Positions 1-6,924 of a DNA stretch of 13,328 bases are shown piece by piece. This stretch comes from JAWPNA01 sp045402695 (GTDB lineage: Bacteria > Acidobacteriota > Polarisedimenticolia > JACPZX01 > DASXTC01): the NCBI GenBank assembly GCA_045402695.1, contig JAWPNA010000311.1, positions 1-13,328 of the forward strand. The letters are read 5' to 3'. The notes under the pieces are model-generated. The model was not told the DNA's origin. It ran no database searches and saw only the letters and a list, made by a program, of their open reading frames with translations. The first letter of the stretch is position 1, and every line of letters starts with the position of its first letter. The position numbers were made by a program, and so were the translations under genes.

Positions 1-297
1 GTTCGGAACCGCGTCCGCAAGGGGGTAGGTTGGCACTACACGCGAGTTTGAGTCAGGCCGTAACACAAACAAACAACTTCGGCTCACGACCACCCCGAAA
101 ATAGTTCGGATCAGAGGTCAACTGCGGAAGTTGGGCTAGGCGGGAATCTCATGCATCGGGACAGTCACTGCCCGACAGGAGGTGTCCATCTGGGTGTCCA
201 GAACCCTCGTACTGTACGGTCACTCCCCGTAACACTTGGAAACGGGAAAGGGCAACGAGTTGGTAACTTACTGATTTCATTGCCACTTCCGCGTCGC
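1..297. other. Gene-free lower-GC flank, probable end of an integrated element
   Basis: No open frame here resembles a known protein on either strand. The GC content is about 55% by hand count of bases 1-300, visibly lower than the coding DNA to the right. The stretch stops exactly where tRNA-Leu similarity begins at 298. It contains a tandem direct repeat of GGTGTCCA at 181-188 and 193-200, 12 bases apart, which could be an arm-type recombinase or excisionase binding site. That role is only inferred. No integrase gene is visible; in elements of this layout it normally sits at the opposite end, which would be left of the window. Confidence 0.4.
181..200 (+). repeat. Short direct repeat, GGTGTCCA twice
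   Basis: Two exact copies of GGTGTCCA start 12 bases apart, about 100 bases left of the tRNA-Leu fragment. The spacing, near one helical turn, and the position beside a probable attachment site would suit a recombinase or directionality-factor binding site. Two 8-base copies could also arise by chance, so the functional reading is weak. Confidence 0.3.
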
Positions 298-350
298 CTT
301 AAAATCCCCTGGGCCTTAGGCCCATCTGGGTTCAAGCCCCAGCCCCGGCA
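298..350 (+). pseudogene. 3' fragment of tRNA-Leu(UAA), probable att site remnant
   Basis: The 3' part of a class II tRNA is clear. It has an anticodon loop CTTAAAA (298-304, anticodon TAA at 300-302) and the 3' strand of the anticodon stem, TCCCC (305-309). The long variable arm is a perfect TGGGCC-TTA-GGCCCA hairpin (310-324). A T arm follows with a 5-bp stem CTGGG/CCCAG and loop TTCAAGC (326-342), then a 7-base acceptor strand CCCCGGC (343-349) and discriminator A350. The 5' half is missing: bases 293-297 (GTCGC) cannot pair with TCCCC, and no D arm or acceptor 5' strand (GCCGGGG) is present upstream. A tRNA copy that starts at the anticodon loop and runs to the 3' end is the classic footprint left at the distal end of an element integrated by a tyrosine recombinase. 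It is not expected to make a functional tRNA. Confidence 0.8.
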
Positions 351-440
351 GCAGGTTCTGAGTGAGTTGCGTGAAACGACGGATCTCATCCGAGGCAGGC
401 GCTCGGCAGAATGGGCCAGGGCCGTGTCGCGTTCACTTGC

Positions 441-471
441 GAGCGGCGTCGGCGCTCGCGTAGCGCCGCTC
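441..471. terminator. GC-rich hairpin downstream of the PQQ-propeller gene
   Basis: GAGCGGCG (441-448) pairs with CGCCGCTC (464-471), and a nested alternative pairs GGCGCT (451-456) with AGCGCC (462-467). It lies 54-84 bases past the stop codon of the minus-strand gene that ends at 525. There is no clear T-run on the minus strand after it, so it may be a weak terminator, a 3'-end stabilising hairpin or chance structure in GC-rich DNA. Confidence 0.3.
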
Positions 472-524
472 GTCAGGTGCGGCGTGTTGGGCGGCACCCG
501 CGATGGCCGCGAAGGCGACCCCCG

Positions 525-2267
525 TCAGCGGCCCGTGAGGGACAGCCGGAACGCGACCATCTCGTGGTCGTTGCGAGCCAGCAGGACATCGCCGATCAGC
601 ACTGGGTGGTTCCAGGTCTTGCCCTCGATCGCCGGCCACCGCGCGAGCTCCTCGAACTGGTCGGGGGCCGCAGCGACCAGCGCCAGCTCCCCCTCCTCCG
701 ACAGCACCAGCAGCAGGTCCTGGTCGGGCAACAGGACGAGCTGACCGTGGCCGTAGCGTCCGCCCTTCCACTTGCGCTTGCCGTCCTCGAGGTCGATGCA
801 CGCGAGGATGCTGCCGTCGAAGCCGAAAGCATGGCCCTTGTGAACGACGAAGTCGTTGAAGTAGGGCTTCAGCCCGACCGAGGTCCAGCGCTCTTTGGCG
901 GTCCATCCGCCGGGTCCGTGCGCCACCGCGATGCGGCGCATGCCGACCCCGGCGCCGGTGCCCATTCCGGAGCCGCTGCCGATCAGGACGTCGCCGTCCG
1001 CGGTCAGGGCCGGCTGCACGATGCCGTCGCCCGGCCACTTGTGCTCCCAAAGCAGAGTGCCGTCGCCCGGCGCGACGCTGATCGCACCGGCGCCGTTCAG
1101 CAGCAGGATCTGCGCGACTCCGTCGATCGTCACCAGGTGTGGCGAGCTGTAGCCCCAGCCGCCGGCCGGGCCGAACCAGCGCGGATCGCCGGTGGAGAGG
1201 TCGTAGGCGACGAGCTTGCCGGCGGTGGCGACAATAACGACATCATCGACCACCAACGGTGAGCTCGCGAAGCCCCAGCCTGGGACCTTCTTGCCGGTGT
1301 CGGACGCCGCGTTGCGCGACCACATGACGGCGCCGTCAGCGGCGTCGAGCACGTTCACGATTCCGGTCGCACCGAGCGTGTACACGCGACCGGTGCTGAG
1401 GGTTGGCGTCGCGCGCGGACCGGCACCGCCATTCGACTCCCAGAACCGGGCCGCGTCGTCGTGCCTCCAGACCGGCTGGCCGGTGGTCACGTTGTAGCAG
1501 GCGACGACCTCGTCGTCGCCGCGCTGCTCCTGGGTGTAGAGGAGGTCGCCGCGGACCGCGAACGACGACCAGCCCGGTCCGATCGGCCGGCGCCACAACT
1601 CGACCGGCGGCGACGCGGTCCAGTTGGTCGCGATCCGTACGCCGCGAATGATGCCGTCGCGATCGGGTCCGCGAAAGCCGGGCCAATCGGCAACTGTTTC
1701 CGCTGCTACCTGAGTCGGCCGAAGCGCCGCCGGCTCCTCGCCGGCTTGAGCCACGAGCCGTTCCTCGGGAGTCTGCGCCCACCTCCAATGGAAATCCGAT
1801 TTGCCGTCGCCGGTAATCCCACCGGTGCGCAGGAGCGTGAACACTCCGCACGCCAGCAAGATGGTGGGGATCAGCGACGCGCGCCGAGGTCCGTCAGAGA
1901 GGCGACGGCTGGCGGCCGCCCAGGACACCAAGGCGAGGCTCAGGACCGGGATGGCGAAGATGGGCAACATCATCCCCATCCCCGCGTTCGCAATGGACTT
2001 GTGAACGATGCGCGATGTCGCGAACAGCGCGACGATCATCAGGACGATGGCGCCCACACGCTCGGACCAGGGCGCCCTGCTGAAGAACAGCCACCACACG
2101 ACGACTGCCAGCCCGCCTAAGACTCCGGCAAGCACCCCGTAGAGCATGCCCTCGGGAACGACGAAAAGGAGGACGAGCCAGGCCGGCCACTGCAGCATCA
2201 CGGCGACCACACCGGGCCACAGCCGGAGCGGTTTCTGCGTCGGTTCGTCGGTCCGCGCGATCGTCAT
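525..2267 (-). CDS. Membrane-anchored PQQ-like beta-propeller protein
   Basis: The 580-residue protein has two parts. Residues about 19-147 are strongly hydrophobic and contain roughly five membrane segments (near 20-37, 41-62, 71-86, 98-119 and 131-147). A linker rich in charged residues follows, then a propeller from about 194 to the C terminus. The propeller opens with WPGFRGPDRDG (195-205), an entry motif typical of PQQ-type/BamB-like propellers in Acidobacteriota and Planctomycetota. Blade-type repeats of the form 'A.D..TG...W' follow, for example near 256-267, 307-316, 354-364, 399-407 and 490-500. The likely location is the inner membrane with the propeller outside, but the topology was not computed. 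No cytochrome c CxxCH motif or obvious catalytic signature is visible, so a true quinoprotein dehydrogenase activity is not supported; a scaffold or sensor role is equally possible. The ATG at 2267 has GGAGAG 11 bases upstream. No partner gene is adjacent. Confidence 0.8.
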   Translation of the reverse strand: MTIARTDEPTQKPLRLWPGVVAVMLQWPAWLVLLFVVPEGMLYGVLAGVLGGLAVVVWWLFFSRAPWSERVGAIVLMIVALFATSRIVHKSIANAGMGMMLPIFAIPVLSLALVSWAAASRRLSDGPRRASLIPTILLACGVFTLLRTGGITGDGKSDFHWRWAQTPEERLVAQAGEEPAALRPTQVAAETVADWPGFRGPDRDGIIRGVRIATNWTASPPVELWRRPIGPGWSSFAVRGDLLYTQEQRGDDEVVACYNVTTGQPVWRHDDAARFWESNGGAGPRATPTLSTGRVYTLGATGIVNVLDAADGAVMWSRNAASDTGKKVPGWGFASSPLVVDDVVIVATAGKLVAYDLSTGDPRWFGPAGGWGYSSPHLVTIDGVAQILLLNGAGAISVAPGDGTLLWEHKWPGDGIVQPALTADGDVLIGSGSGMGTGAGVGMRRIAVAHGPGGWTAKERWTSVGLKPYFNDFVVHKGHAFGFDGSILACIDLEDGKRKWKGGRYGHGQLVLLPDQDLLLVLSEEGELALVAAAPDQFEELARWPAIEGKTWNHPVLIGDVLLARNDHEMVAFRLSLTGR

Positions 2268-2456
2268 ACTCGACCAGACTCTCCAAATGATCCGTTTGTT
2301 CCCTGTTTTCTCGCCGGGACTCTACCGCACAACGCCCACGCTCACCCGCGGCGGGCGGACATCACTGGCACCATATCAGCACCGCCGCGTTCCTCCCCTG
2401 CATCCGGCCGCCGATATTACTACGGCTCGCGCTCGTTCGAGTTCCTAGATCCTACC

Positions 2457-2700
2457 TCAAAACTGTTTCACCAGGATCGCGATGGATGCCAGATGGACGA
2501 ATCCGAGGAAGTTTTCGGGGGAGTAGTCCCAACGAACGAGCAGGCGACCTGCCACTGGATCCAGGCGAAGAAGCGTTCGACCAGCCGGCGACGTTCGTAC
2601 CGGCGTAGCCGGCGGCCGTCTTGAGTCTTGCGTTCCCTCCTGTTGGACCGATGCGGAGCGATCATCACGTCGGCGCCACGAGGTAAAGCTGCGGCACGAA
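2457..2700 (-). pseudogene. IS5-family transposase, C-terminal remnant with frameshift
   Basis: On the minus strand, one frame (2668 to about 2549) reads IAPHRSNRRERKTQDGR followed by LRRYERRRLVERFFAWIQ. This is the C-terminal catalytic block of IS5-type DDE transposases, with the Y-(2)-R-(3)-E signature containing the catalytic Glu. Weaker similarity (LPRGADVM) extends back to about 2690. At about 2546-2549 the reading moves to another frame, which continues with RLLVRWDYSPENFLGFVHL to the stop at 2457, the usual family ending. Both the frameshift and the absence of the N-terminal two thirds, including the first two catalytic Asp residues, mean no active transposase can be made. I could not pair terminal inverted repeats. 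The fragment marks an old insertion between the propeller gene and the MDR gene. Confidence 0.75.
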
Positions 2701-3050
2701 GTGGCCCAACATAGCGTTGGCGGCAAGCGCCCTCTCACCCTGCCGGGAGAGGAGCTGATCAAGGAGAGGCGTGACTCGAGTTCAGGAACACTGACCTGCT
2801 GCACCGGAGGAACTGGGTGCTGCTTGCCCACGCAGGATCGCTCCTTCTGGACCAAGGAGCACAGGAGCGACGCTTCGGTCATGGTGCGGCGGATCCAGTT
2901 CATCACCTGCGCCCCGGGCTCTCCGCCGCGCTCGCTACTCGCAGTCCCGGGCAGGTCCCCGATCTGTCGCAGGACTTCGAGGTTCGCGATCACCGGGAGC
3001 TTGGTCCTGCACTGAGCGCCCAACAGCTGCCAGCTTCTCGAGGCAACGGC
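2701..3050. other. 350-base gap without a recognisable gene
   Basis: A minus-strand frame stays open from 3023 into the transposase remnant, but its first 110 residues match nothing I recognise and its codon pattern is not convincing. Overlapping plus-strand frames are no better. A short inverted repeat, CCTCTC at 2731-2736 against GAGAGG at 2747-2752, is the only structure I see, and it has no T-run. The stretch may be eroded DNA from the insertion that left the transposase fragment. Confidence 0.4.
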
Positions 3051-4010
3051 TCAGGTGACGCTTATGACGACTTTGCCTCGGGCATCGCCTGTTCCCACGT
3101 ATCGGACAGCGTCGGGAACCTCGCTCAACGGATACTGTCGATCGATCACCGGAAAGAGCTTTCCGGCTTCGACGAGATCCTTCAGCACGACAAGATCCTC
3201 ATGCCTCACCCTGGCCAGAAACGACGCGATTCGTTGGCTCCCGATGCGCGACAACAGCTGCGCCTTGAGCAGACGCGACAGTATTGCCCAAGGCCTCTTG
3301 GGCGCGCCGGCGAGTATCATCGTTCCGTTCGGAACCAGGACGCGCCGGCAATCGGCGAATGAACGGTTCGCACCGACATCGAACAGGACGTCGTAGCGCT
3401 GTCCACGTCTGGTGAAATCGTCCTTTGTGTAATCGATGACCTCATCAGCGCCGATTGAGCGGACGAGGTCCACGTTCCTCGTGCTGCTCACGGCGGTGAC
3501 GTGCGCCCCGATCGACTTGGCGATCTGGACGGCGAACGTGCCCACGCCGCCCCCGGCTCCGTAGATCAGCACCCTCTGCCCCTGCTGGACGTGCGCCGCG
3601 TCGCGCAGACCCTGCAAGGCCGTGACGCCCGCGACAGGGATGGCCGCGGCCTGCTCGAACGTCAGATTGCCAGGCTTCGGCGCCAAGCGGTCTTCGGTGG
3701 TCGTCACGTACTCGGCGAAGGTCCCAATCCCCGTGCCGAACACTTCGTCGCCGCGCTTGAATCGCGTCACGTTCTTGCCCACCTCCTCGACATGTCCGGC
3801 CACGTCGAAGCCCCGAACGCTGCTCCGGGGACTGCGCAGAAGCATGCCGATGAGGTGCGGCAGCCTTTGCATGAGGTGCCAGTCGGCGGCGTTGACCGAG
3901 GCTGCGCTGACCCTCAGGAGCACACGGTCCTCGCCGACGACCGGCTTTTCGATCTCCCGGAGCTTAAGAAAGTCAGGTGAGCCGTATCCACCCTGGACGA
4001 TGGCCTTCAT
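3051..4010 (-). CDS. NAD(P)-dependent zinc-free MDR oxidoreductase (quinone oxidoreductase-like)
   Basis: The 319-residue protein is a medium-chain dehydrogenase/reductase that reduces or oxidises carbonyl- or quinone-type substrates with NAD(P)H in the cytoplasm. The GroES-like N-terminal domain starts MKAIVQGGYGSPDFLKLREI and includes FDVAGHVEEVGKNVTRFKRG (68-87). The Rossmann domain carries the nucleotide loop GAGGGVG at 151-157. The C-terminal signature PVIDRQYPLSEVPDAVRY is at 287-304. The cysteine cluster of the structural-zinc loop and the catalytic-zinc ligands of alcohol dehydrogenases are absent, so it belongs to the zinc-free quinone oxidoreductase side of the superfamily. An in-frame ATG 30 codons upstream exists, but family alignment and the G-rich AAGGGGGG before 4010 favour the shorter form. 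It lies 128 bases downstream of, and on the same strand as, the AraC-type regulator, so it may be co-transcribed with or controlled by it. The exact substrate cannot be read from the sequence. Confidence 0.88.
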   Translation of the reverse strand: MKAIVQGGYGSPDFLKLREIEKPVVGEDRVLLRVSAASVNAADWHLMQRLPHLIGMLLRSPRSSVRGFDVAGHVEEVGKNVTRFKRGDEVFGTGIGTFAEYVTTTEDRLAPKPGNLTFEQAAAIPVAGVTALQGLRDAAHVQQGQRVLIYGAGGGVGTFAVQIAKSIGAHVTAVSSTRNVDLVRSIGADEVIDYTKDDFTRRGQRYDVLFDVGANRSFADCRRVLVPNGTMILAGAPKRPWAILSRLLKAQLLSRIGSQRIASFLARVRHEDLVVLKDLVEAGKLFPVIDRQYPLSEVPDAVRYVGTGDARGKVVISVT

Positions 4011-4077
4011 CTTGACCTGCCCCCCTTCACTGGTCCCTCTTAACTTCTCTAGCGGCCTCGGGGATTCGCACGGATAC

Positions 4078-4093
4078 CCGGATGTTGATCCGG
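4078..4093. repeat. Small inverted repeat between regulator and MDR gene
   Basis: CCGGAT (4078-4083) and ATCCGG (4088-4093) flank a 4-base loop in the 128-base gap upstream of the MDR start. No T-run follows on the minus strand, so it is not a convincing terminator. It could be an operator half-site pair or chance. Confidence 0.25.
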
Positions 4094-4138
4094 TCACCAC
4101 TTCGCGCGATTCTTCAGCGGGGCGCGCGTCCGATCACG

Positions 4139-5173
4139 TCACGGCGGAGCCGCATCGGCCTCACCGTCGGGCCGACGCCCGACACGCCACGCACCCGGGG
4201 CGACACCCACCGCGCGTTTGAACGCGCGAGAGAACGCGGCCTCGCTCTCGTACCCCACACCGAGCGCAACCTCGATGATCTTCGCCTTCGTGTCGCGCAG
4301 AAGCCTCGAGGCCACTTGCATGCGCCACTGCGCCAGGTACTGCATGGGCGGTTGGCCGACGAAGTGGACGAAGCGCTCGTGCAACGTCGAGCGCGACATT
4401 GCCGCGTCATCGGCGAGGCGTTCGAGCGTCCACGGCGCCTCCGGCTTTTCGTGCAGGAGTGCGAGCACGCGGCCGACGGAGGAGTCGCGCATCCCTGCGA
4501 GCCATCCGGTCCGTCCGTCGGGCAGGGTGTCGGCGTAGCGGCGCAACACCTCGACGAAGAGCATCTCGCTCATCCTTTCGAGCACGGCCTCTCCGCCGGG
4601 ACGCCGCTGATTCGACTCGACGACCACCGCGCGCAGGAACGACGCGACCCACGAATCGGGGCCGAGCGTCGAGCCCGAGATGTGGAGCACCCGGGGCAGC
4701 GCCGCGAGGAGAGGATTGAACGGCCGCGCGTCCAGCCCAAGGAAGCCGCATACGATGGTCGTGCGATCACGCCCTCCGCCGTCCAGGCGCGCCGTTGTGA
4801 CCTCGGCGCCGCCCAGGCTGAGCGCGTAGGGCAGCTGAGGAGGGCGCGGCGCGTAGTAGACAGCTTTGTTCGGCAACGGCGGCGGCCTCATCCCCGGGGC
4901 GCTCGACATGACGTGCGGATCCCCCTGCGGGAAGAGGATGACGTCGCTTTCTGCGAGGCGGAGCGGCGGCTCGCCGACGATCGCGGCCCAGCATGATCCC
5001 TCGACGACGGCGTGGAACTCCATCATGTGCTCGGCGCCGGGTATGATGGCAGGGATGATCTCCCGCGCGGGGGGCGCCTCCGCCACCCAGGGGGAGCTTC
5101 CGTCGATGTAGTAAAAGACGGCACCCTGGAGCCGGACCGCACGCAGCACGTCGGACAGAATGTCTCGACTCAT
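4139..5173 (-). CDS. AraC-family transcriptional regulator with N-terminal cupin domain
   Basis: This 344-residue DNA-binding regulator has a sensor part and an AraC/XylS DNA-binding part. Residues about 1-190 form the cupin-like AraC ligand-binding domain, with EFHAVVEGSCWAAIVGE at 52-68 and the turn FPQGDPHVMSS at 81-91. The C-terminal domain has two helix-turn-helix motifs: the first at about 249-272 (TLERLADDAAMSRSTLHERF) and the second at about 298-320 (KIIEVALGVGYESEAAFSRA), followed by a GVAPGAWR ending in place of the usual G-x-SP-x-x-YR. The ATG at 5173 is preceded by GGAG with a 7-base spacer and matches the usual family start, so the in-frame ATG eight codons upstream was not chosen. 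It is divergent from the FAD oxidase and upstream of the MDR gene, the normal position for a local regulator of both. The ligand is unknown. Confidence 0.88.
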   Translation of the reverse strand: MSRDILSDVLRAVRLQGAVFYYIDGSSPWVAEAPPAREIIPAIIPGAEHMMEFHAVVEGSCWAAIVGEPPLRLAESDVILFPQGDPHVMSSAPGMRPPPLPNKAVYYAPRPPQLPYALSLGGAEVTTARLDGGGRDRTTIVCGFLGLDARPFNPLLAALPRVLHISGSTLGPDSWVASFLRAVVVESNQRRPGGEAVLERMSEMLFVEVLRRYADTLPDGRTGWLAGMRDSSVGRVLALLHEKPEAPWTLERLADDAAMSRSTLHERFVHFVGQPPMQYLAQWRMQVASRLLRDTKAKIIEVALGVGYESEAAFSRAFKRAVGVAPGAWRVGRRPDGEADAAPP

Positions 5174-5197
5174 CCCCCATCTCCGGACGATCGGCAA

Positions 5198-5226
5198 AGT
5201 ATTTCCAACACGCGGCTATACGTCAA
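5198..5226 (-). promoter_or_regulatory. Candidate promoter for the AraC-type regulator
   Basis: On the minus strand, TTGACG (5226 down to 5221) is followed after a 17-base spacer by AATACT (5203 down to 5198). These are good -35 and moderate -10 matches at the standard sigma-70 spacing. Transcription would begin near 5191, giving a short leader before the ATG at 5173. The assignment is by eye only. Confidence 0.45.
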
Positions 5227-5245
5227 GACCGACGCGTCGGTATAG
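5216..5245. promoter_or_regulatory. Operator-like nested palindrome in the divergent intergenic region
   Basis: ACCGACGCGTCGGT at 5228-5241 is a perfect 14-bp palindrome. It overlaps a wider inverted pair, CTATAC (5216-5221) and GTATAG (5240-5245). The site sits between the divergent regulator and FAD-oxidase genes and touches the -35 of the candidate regulator promoter. The TATAGT at 5241-5246 could serve as a -10 for the oxidase. Perfect palindromes of this kind are typical of dimeric repressors such as TetR-type proteins, whereas AraC-type proteins more often use direct repeats. The binding protein may therefore not be the adjacent regulator. Confidence 0.5.
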
Positions 5246-5366
5246 TGTCCCTCGTCGACACCGCCTCACACGTACGCCTGGTCGAGCTGTTCGGTTCGGG
5301 CGCGTCCGACAATCGGACGGAGCGGAAGCTGTGCGTGTTCGGGCGCATGGACATCGGAGGTCTGCA

Positions 5367-6800
5367 ATGGCGGGAATCGTAGTCAAGACGATCGACGGGA
5401 AACACGTATCTCTCTCATCCGAAGCGCTGGACGGGCTTCGAGGCGGACTCCGCGGCGCACTGTGTCTTCCCGGGGACGCGGGTTACGACGAAGCGAGGAC
5501 GATTTGGAACGCGATGATCGACAAGCGTCCCGCGGCGGTCGTGCGCGCGGTCGGGGCGAATGACGTCATCCAGACCGTTCGCCTGGCAGCGCAACACGGG
5601 CTGCTGCTGTCGGTCCGGGGCGGTGGGCACAACATCGCGGGAAACGCCGTGTGCGACGGGGGGCTGATGCTCGACCTGTCGCGGATGGGCTCGGTGCGGG
5701 TCGATCCCGAGGCACGCATCGCCCGCGTCGAGCCCGGCGCCAGGCTTGCCGATCTCGACAAGGAGACTCAAGCCTTCGGTCTCGCGACTCCGGTGGGGAT
5801 CAACTCGACGACCGGAGTCGCTGGGCTGACTCTCGGCGGCGGATTCGGCTGGCTCAGCCGAAAGCACGGACTAACGGTCGACAACCTCCTTTCAGCCGAC
5901 GTCGTGACCGCCGCGGGAGAGCTGGTGCGCGCGAGCGGTACCGATCACCCGGATCTCTTCTGGGCGATCCGCGGTGGAGGTGGGAATTTCGGCGTCGTGA
6001 CTTCGTTCGAATTCAAGCTCCACCCCGTGGGCCCCCAGGTCATCGCGGGGCTCATCGTTCACCCGTTCTCGAATGCGAAGGAGGTTCTCCACGAGTACCG
6101 TCGTCTGGTCGCGAAGGCACCGGACGAATTGTGTTGCTGGGCCGTGATGCGGAAGGCGCCGCCCCTCTCGTTCCTTCCGGAGGAGGTGCATGGCACGGAG
6201 GTTCTCGTGCTCGCCCTCTGTCACGCCGGCGATCCCGTTGCCGGAGAAAAGGCCGTGGCGCCGTTCAAGGCGATCGGGAAACCAATCGCGGACGTCGTCG
6301 GGCCCGCCCCTTACGCAGCGTGGCAGACGGCCTTTGATCCTCTGCTCACCGCCGGCGAGCGGAACTACTGGAAATCGCACGATTTCGTCGAGCTAGCTGA
6401 CGGCCTGATCGATGTGCTCTTGAACGCGGTCCTGCGTCTCCCGTCCCCGCAGTGCGAGATCTTCATAGGCAGCCTCGGTGGCGCGATCAACCGCATTCCC
6501 GTCGAGGCGACCGCCTATCCGCACCGGAACGTCAATTTCGTGATGAACGTGCACACGCGCTGGAGCAGTCCGTCTCAGGACTCGCCGTGCCTCGGATGGA
6601 CGCGGGCGCTGTACGATGCAGCCGCGCCGTTCGCGACGGGAGGCGTCTACGTCAATTTCATGCCCGCCGACGAAGCCCAACGTGTCCGCTCCGGCGCCTA
6701 CGGCCCGAACTATGACCGACTCGCCAAGGTCAAGGCGAAATACGACCCGAACAACCTTTTCCGCATGAATCAGAACGTCGCGCCTGCCGCGACAGCCTGA
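5367..6800 (+). CDS. FAD-binding oxidoreductase, berberine-bridge / 6-hydroxynicotine oxidase type
   Basis: The 477-residue flavin oxidase has the PCMH-type FAD domain followed by a C-terminal BBE segment. SVRGGGHNIAG at 82-92 contains H88, the position that carries the 8-alpha-histidyl FAD bond in this family. GINSTTGVAGLTLGGGFG (144-161) is the second FAD loop. Where bicovalent members have Cys, this protein has N146, so a single covalent link is expected. LFWAIRGGGGNFGVVTSF (197-214) completes the FAD site, and YDPNNLFRMNQN near the C terminus is the BBE signature. Such enzymes oxidise alcohols, amines or sugars and pass electrons to oxygen; the substrate is not predictable here. No signal peptide is seen. 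The ATG at 5367 has GGAGG six bases upstream, so the longer in-frame start at 5160 was rejected. It is divergent from the AraC-type regulator. Confidence 0.9.
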   Translation: MAGIVVKTIDGKHVSLSSEALDGLRGGLRGALCLPGDAGYDEARTIWNAMIDKRPAAVVRAVGANDVIQTVRLAAQHGLLLSVRGGGHNIAGNAVCDGGLMLDLSRMGSVRVDPEARIARVEPGARLADLDKETQAFGLATPVGINSTTGVAGLTLGGGFGWLSRKHGLTVDNLLSADVVTAAGELVRASGTDHPDLFWAIRGGGGNFGVVTSFEFKLHPVGPQVIAGLIVHPFSNAKEVLHEYRRLVAKAPDELCCWAVMRKAPPLSFLPEEVHGTEVLVLALCHAGDPVAGEKAVAPFKAIGKPIADVVGPAPYAAWQTAFDPLLTAGERNYWKSHDFVELADGLIDVLLNAVLRLPSPQCEIFIGSLGGAINRIPVEATAYPHRNVNFVMNVHTRWSSPSQDSPCLGWTRALYDAAAPFATGGVYVNFMPADEAQRVRSGAYGPNYDRLAKVKAKYDPNNLFRMNQNVAPAATA

Positions 6801-6924
6801 CGGAGCGCTCATGGCGAACTTGGGAGCAACCCGTGTGAATCAACCTGGTGTATTCCCGGACGGCTCGCGACGGTGATGATGTTTCCGTGATCCTCGCGGA
6901 TTGGACCATGTGGTTTGTCGCAAG

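Noticed and set aside
1..350. A group I intron interrupting tRNA-Leu(UAA), as known in cyanobacteria
   Set aside because: The intron would have to end in G just before the 3' exon, but the bases before AAAATCCCC are C-C-T-T. No 5' tRNA half or intron core elements are visible within the window.
151..744. Long plus-strand and minus-strand frames across the tRNA fragment and the 3' end of the propeller gene
   Set aside because: They read through the tRNA fragment and the antisense of a clear gene, have low-complexity Arg/Ser/Pro composition and match no family.
4011..4100. A 30-residue N-terminal extension of the MDR oxidoreductase
   Set aside because: The extension has no family match, while the ATG at 4010 matches the usual family start and has a G-rich ribosome site.
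5160..5366. A longer start for the FAD oxidase
   Set aside because: The extra 69 residues are Arg-rich, run over the divergent promoter region and overlap the regulator start; GGAGG precedes the ATG at 5367.
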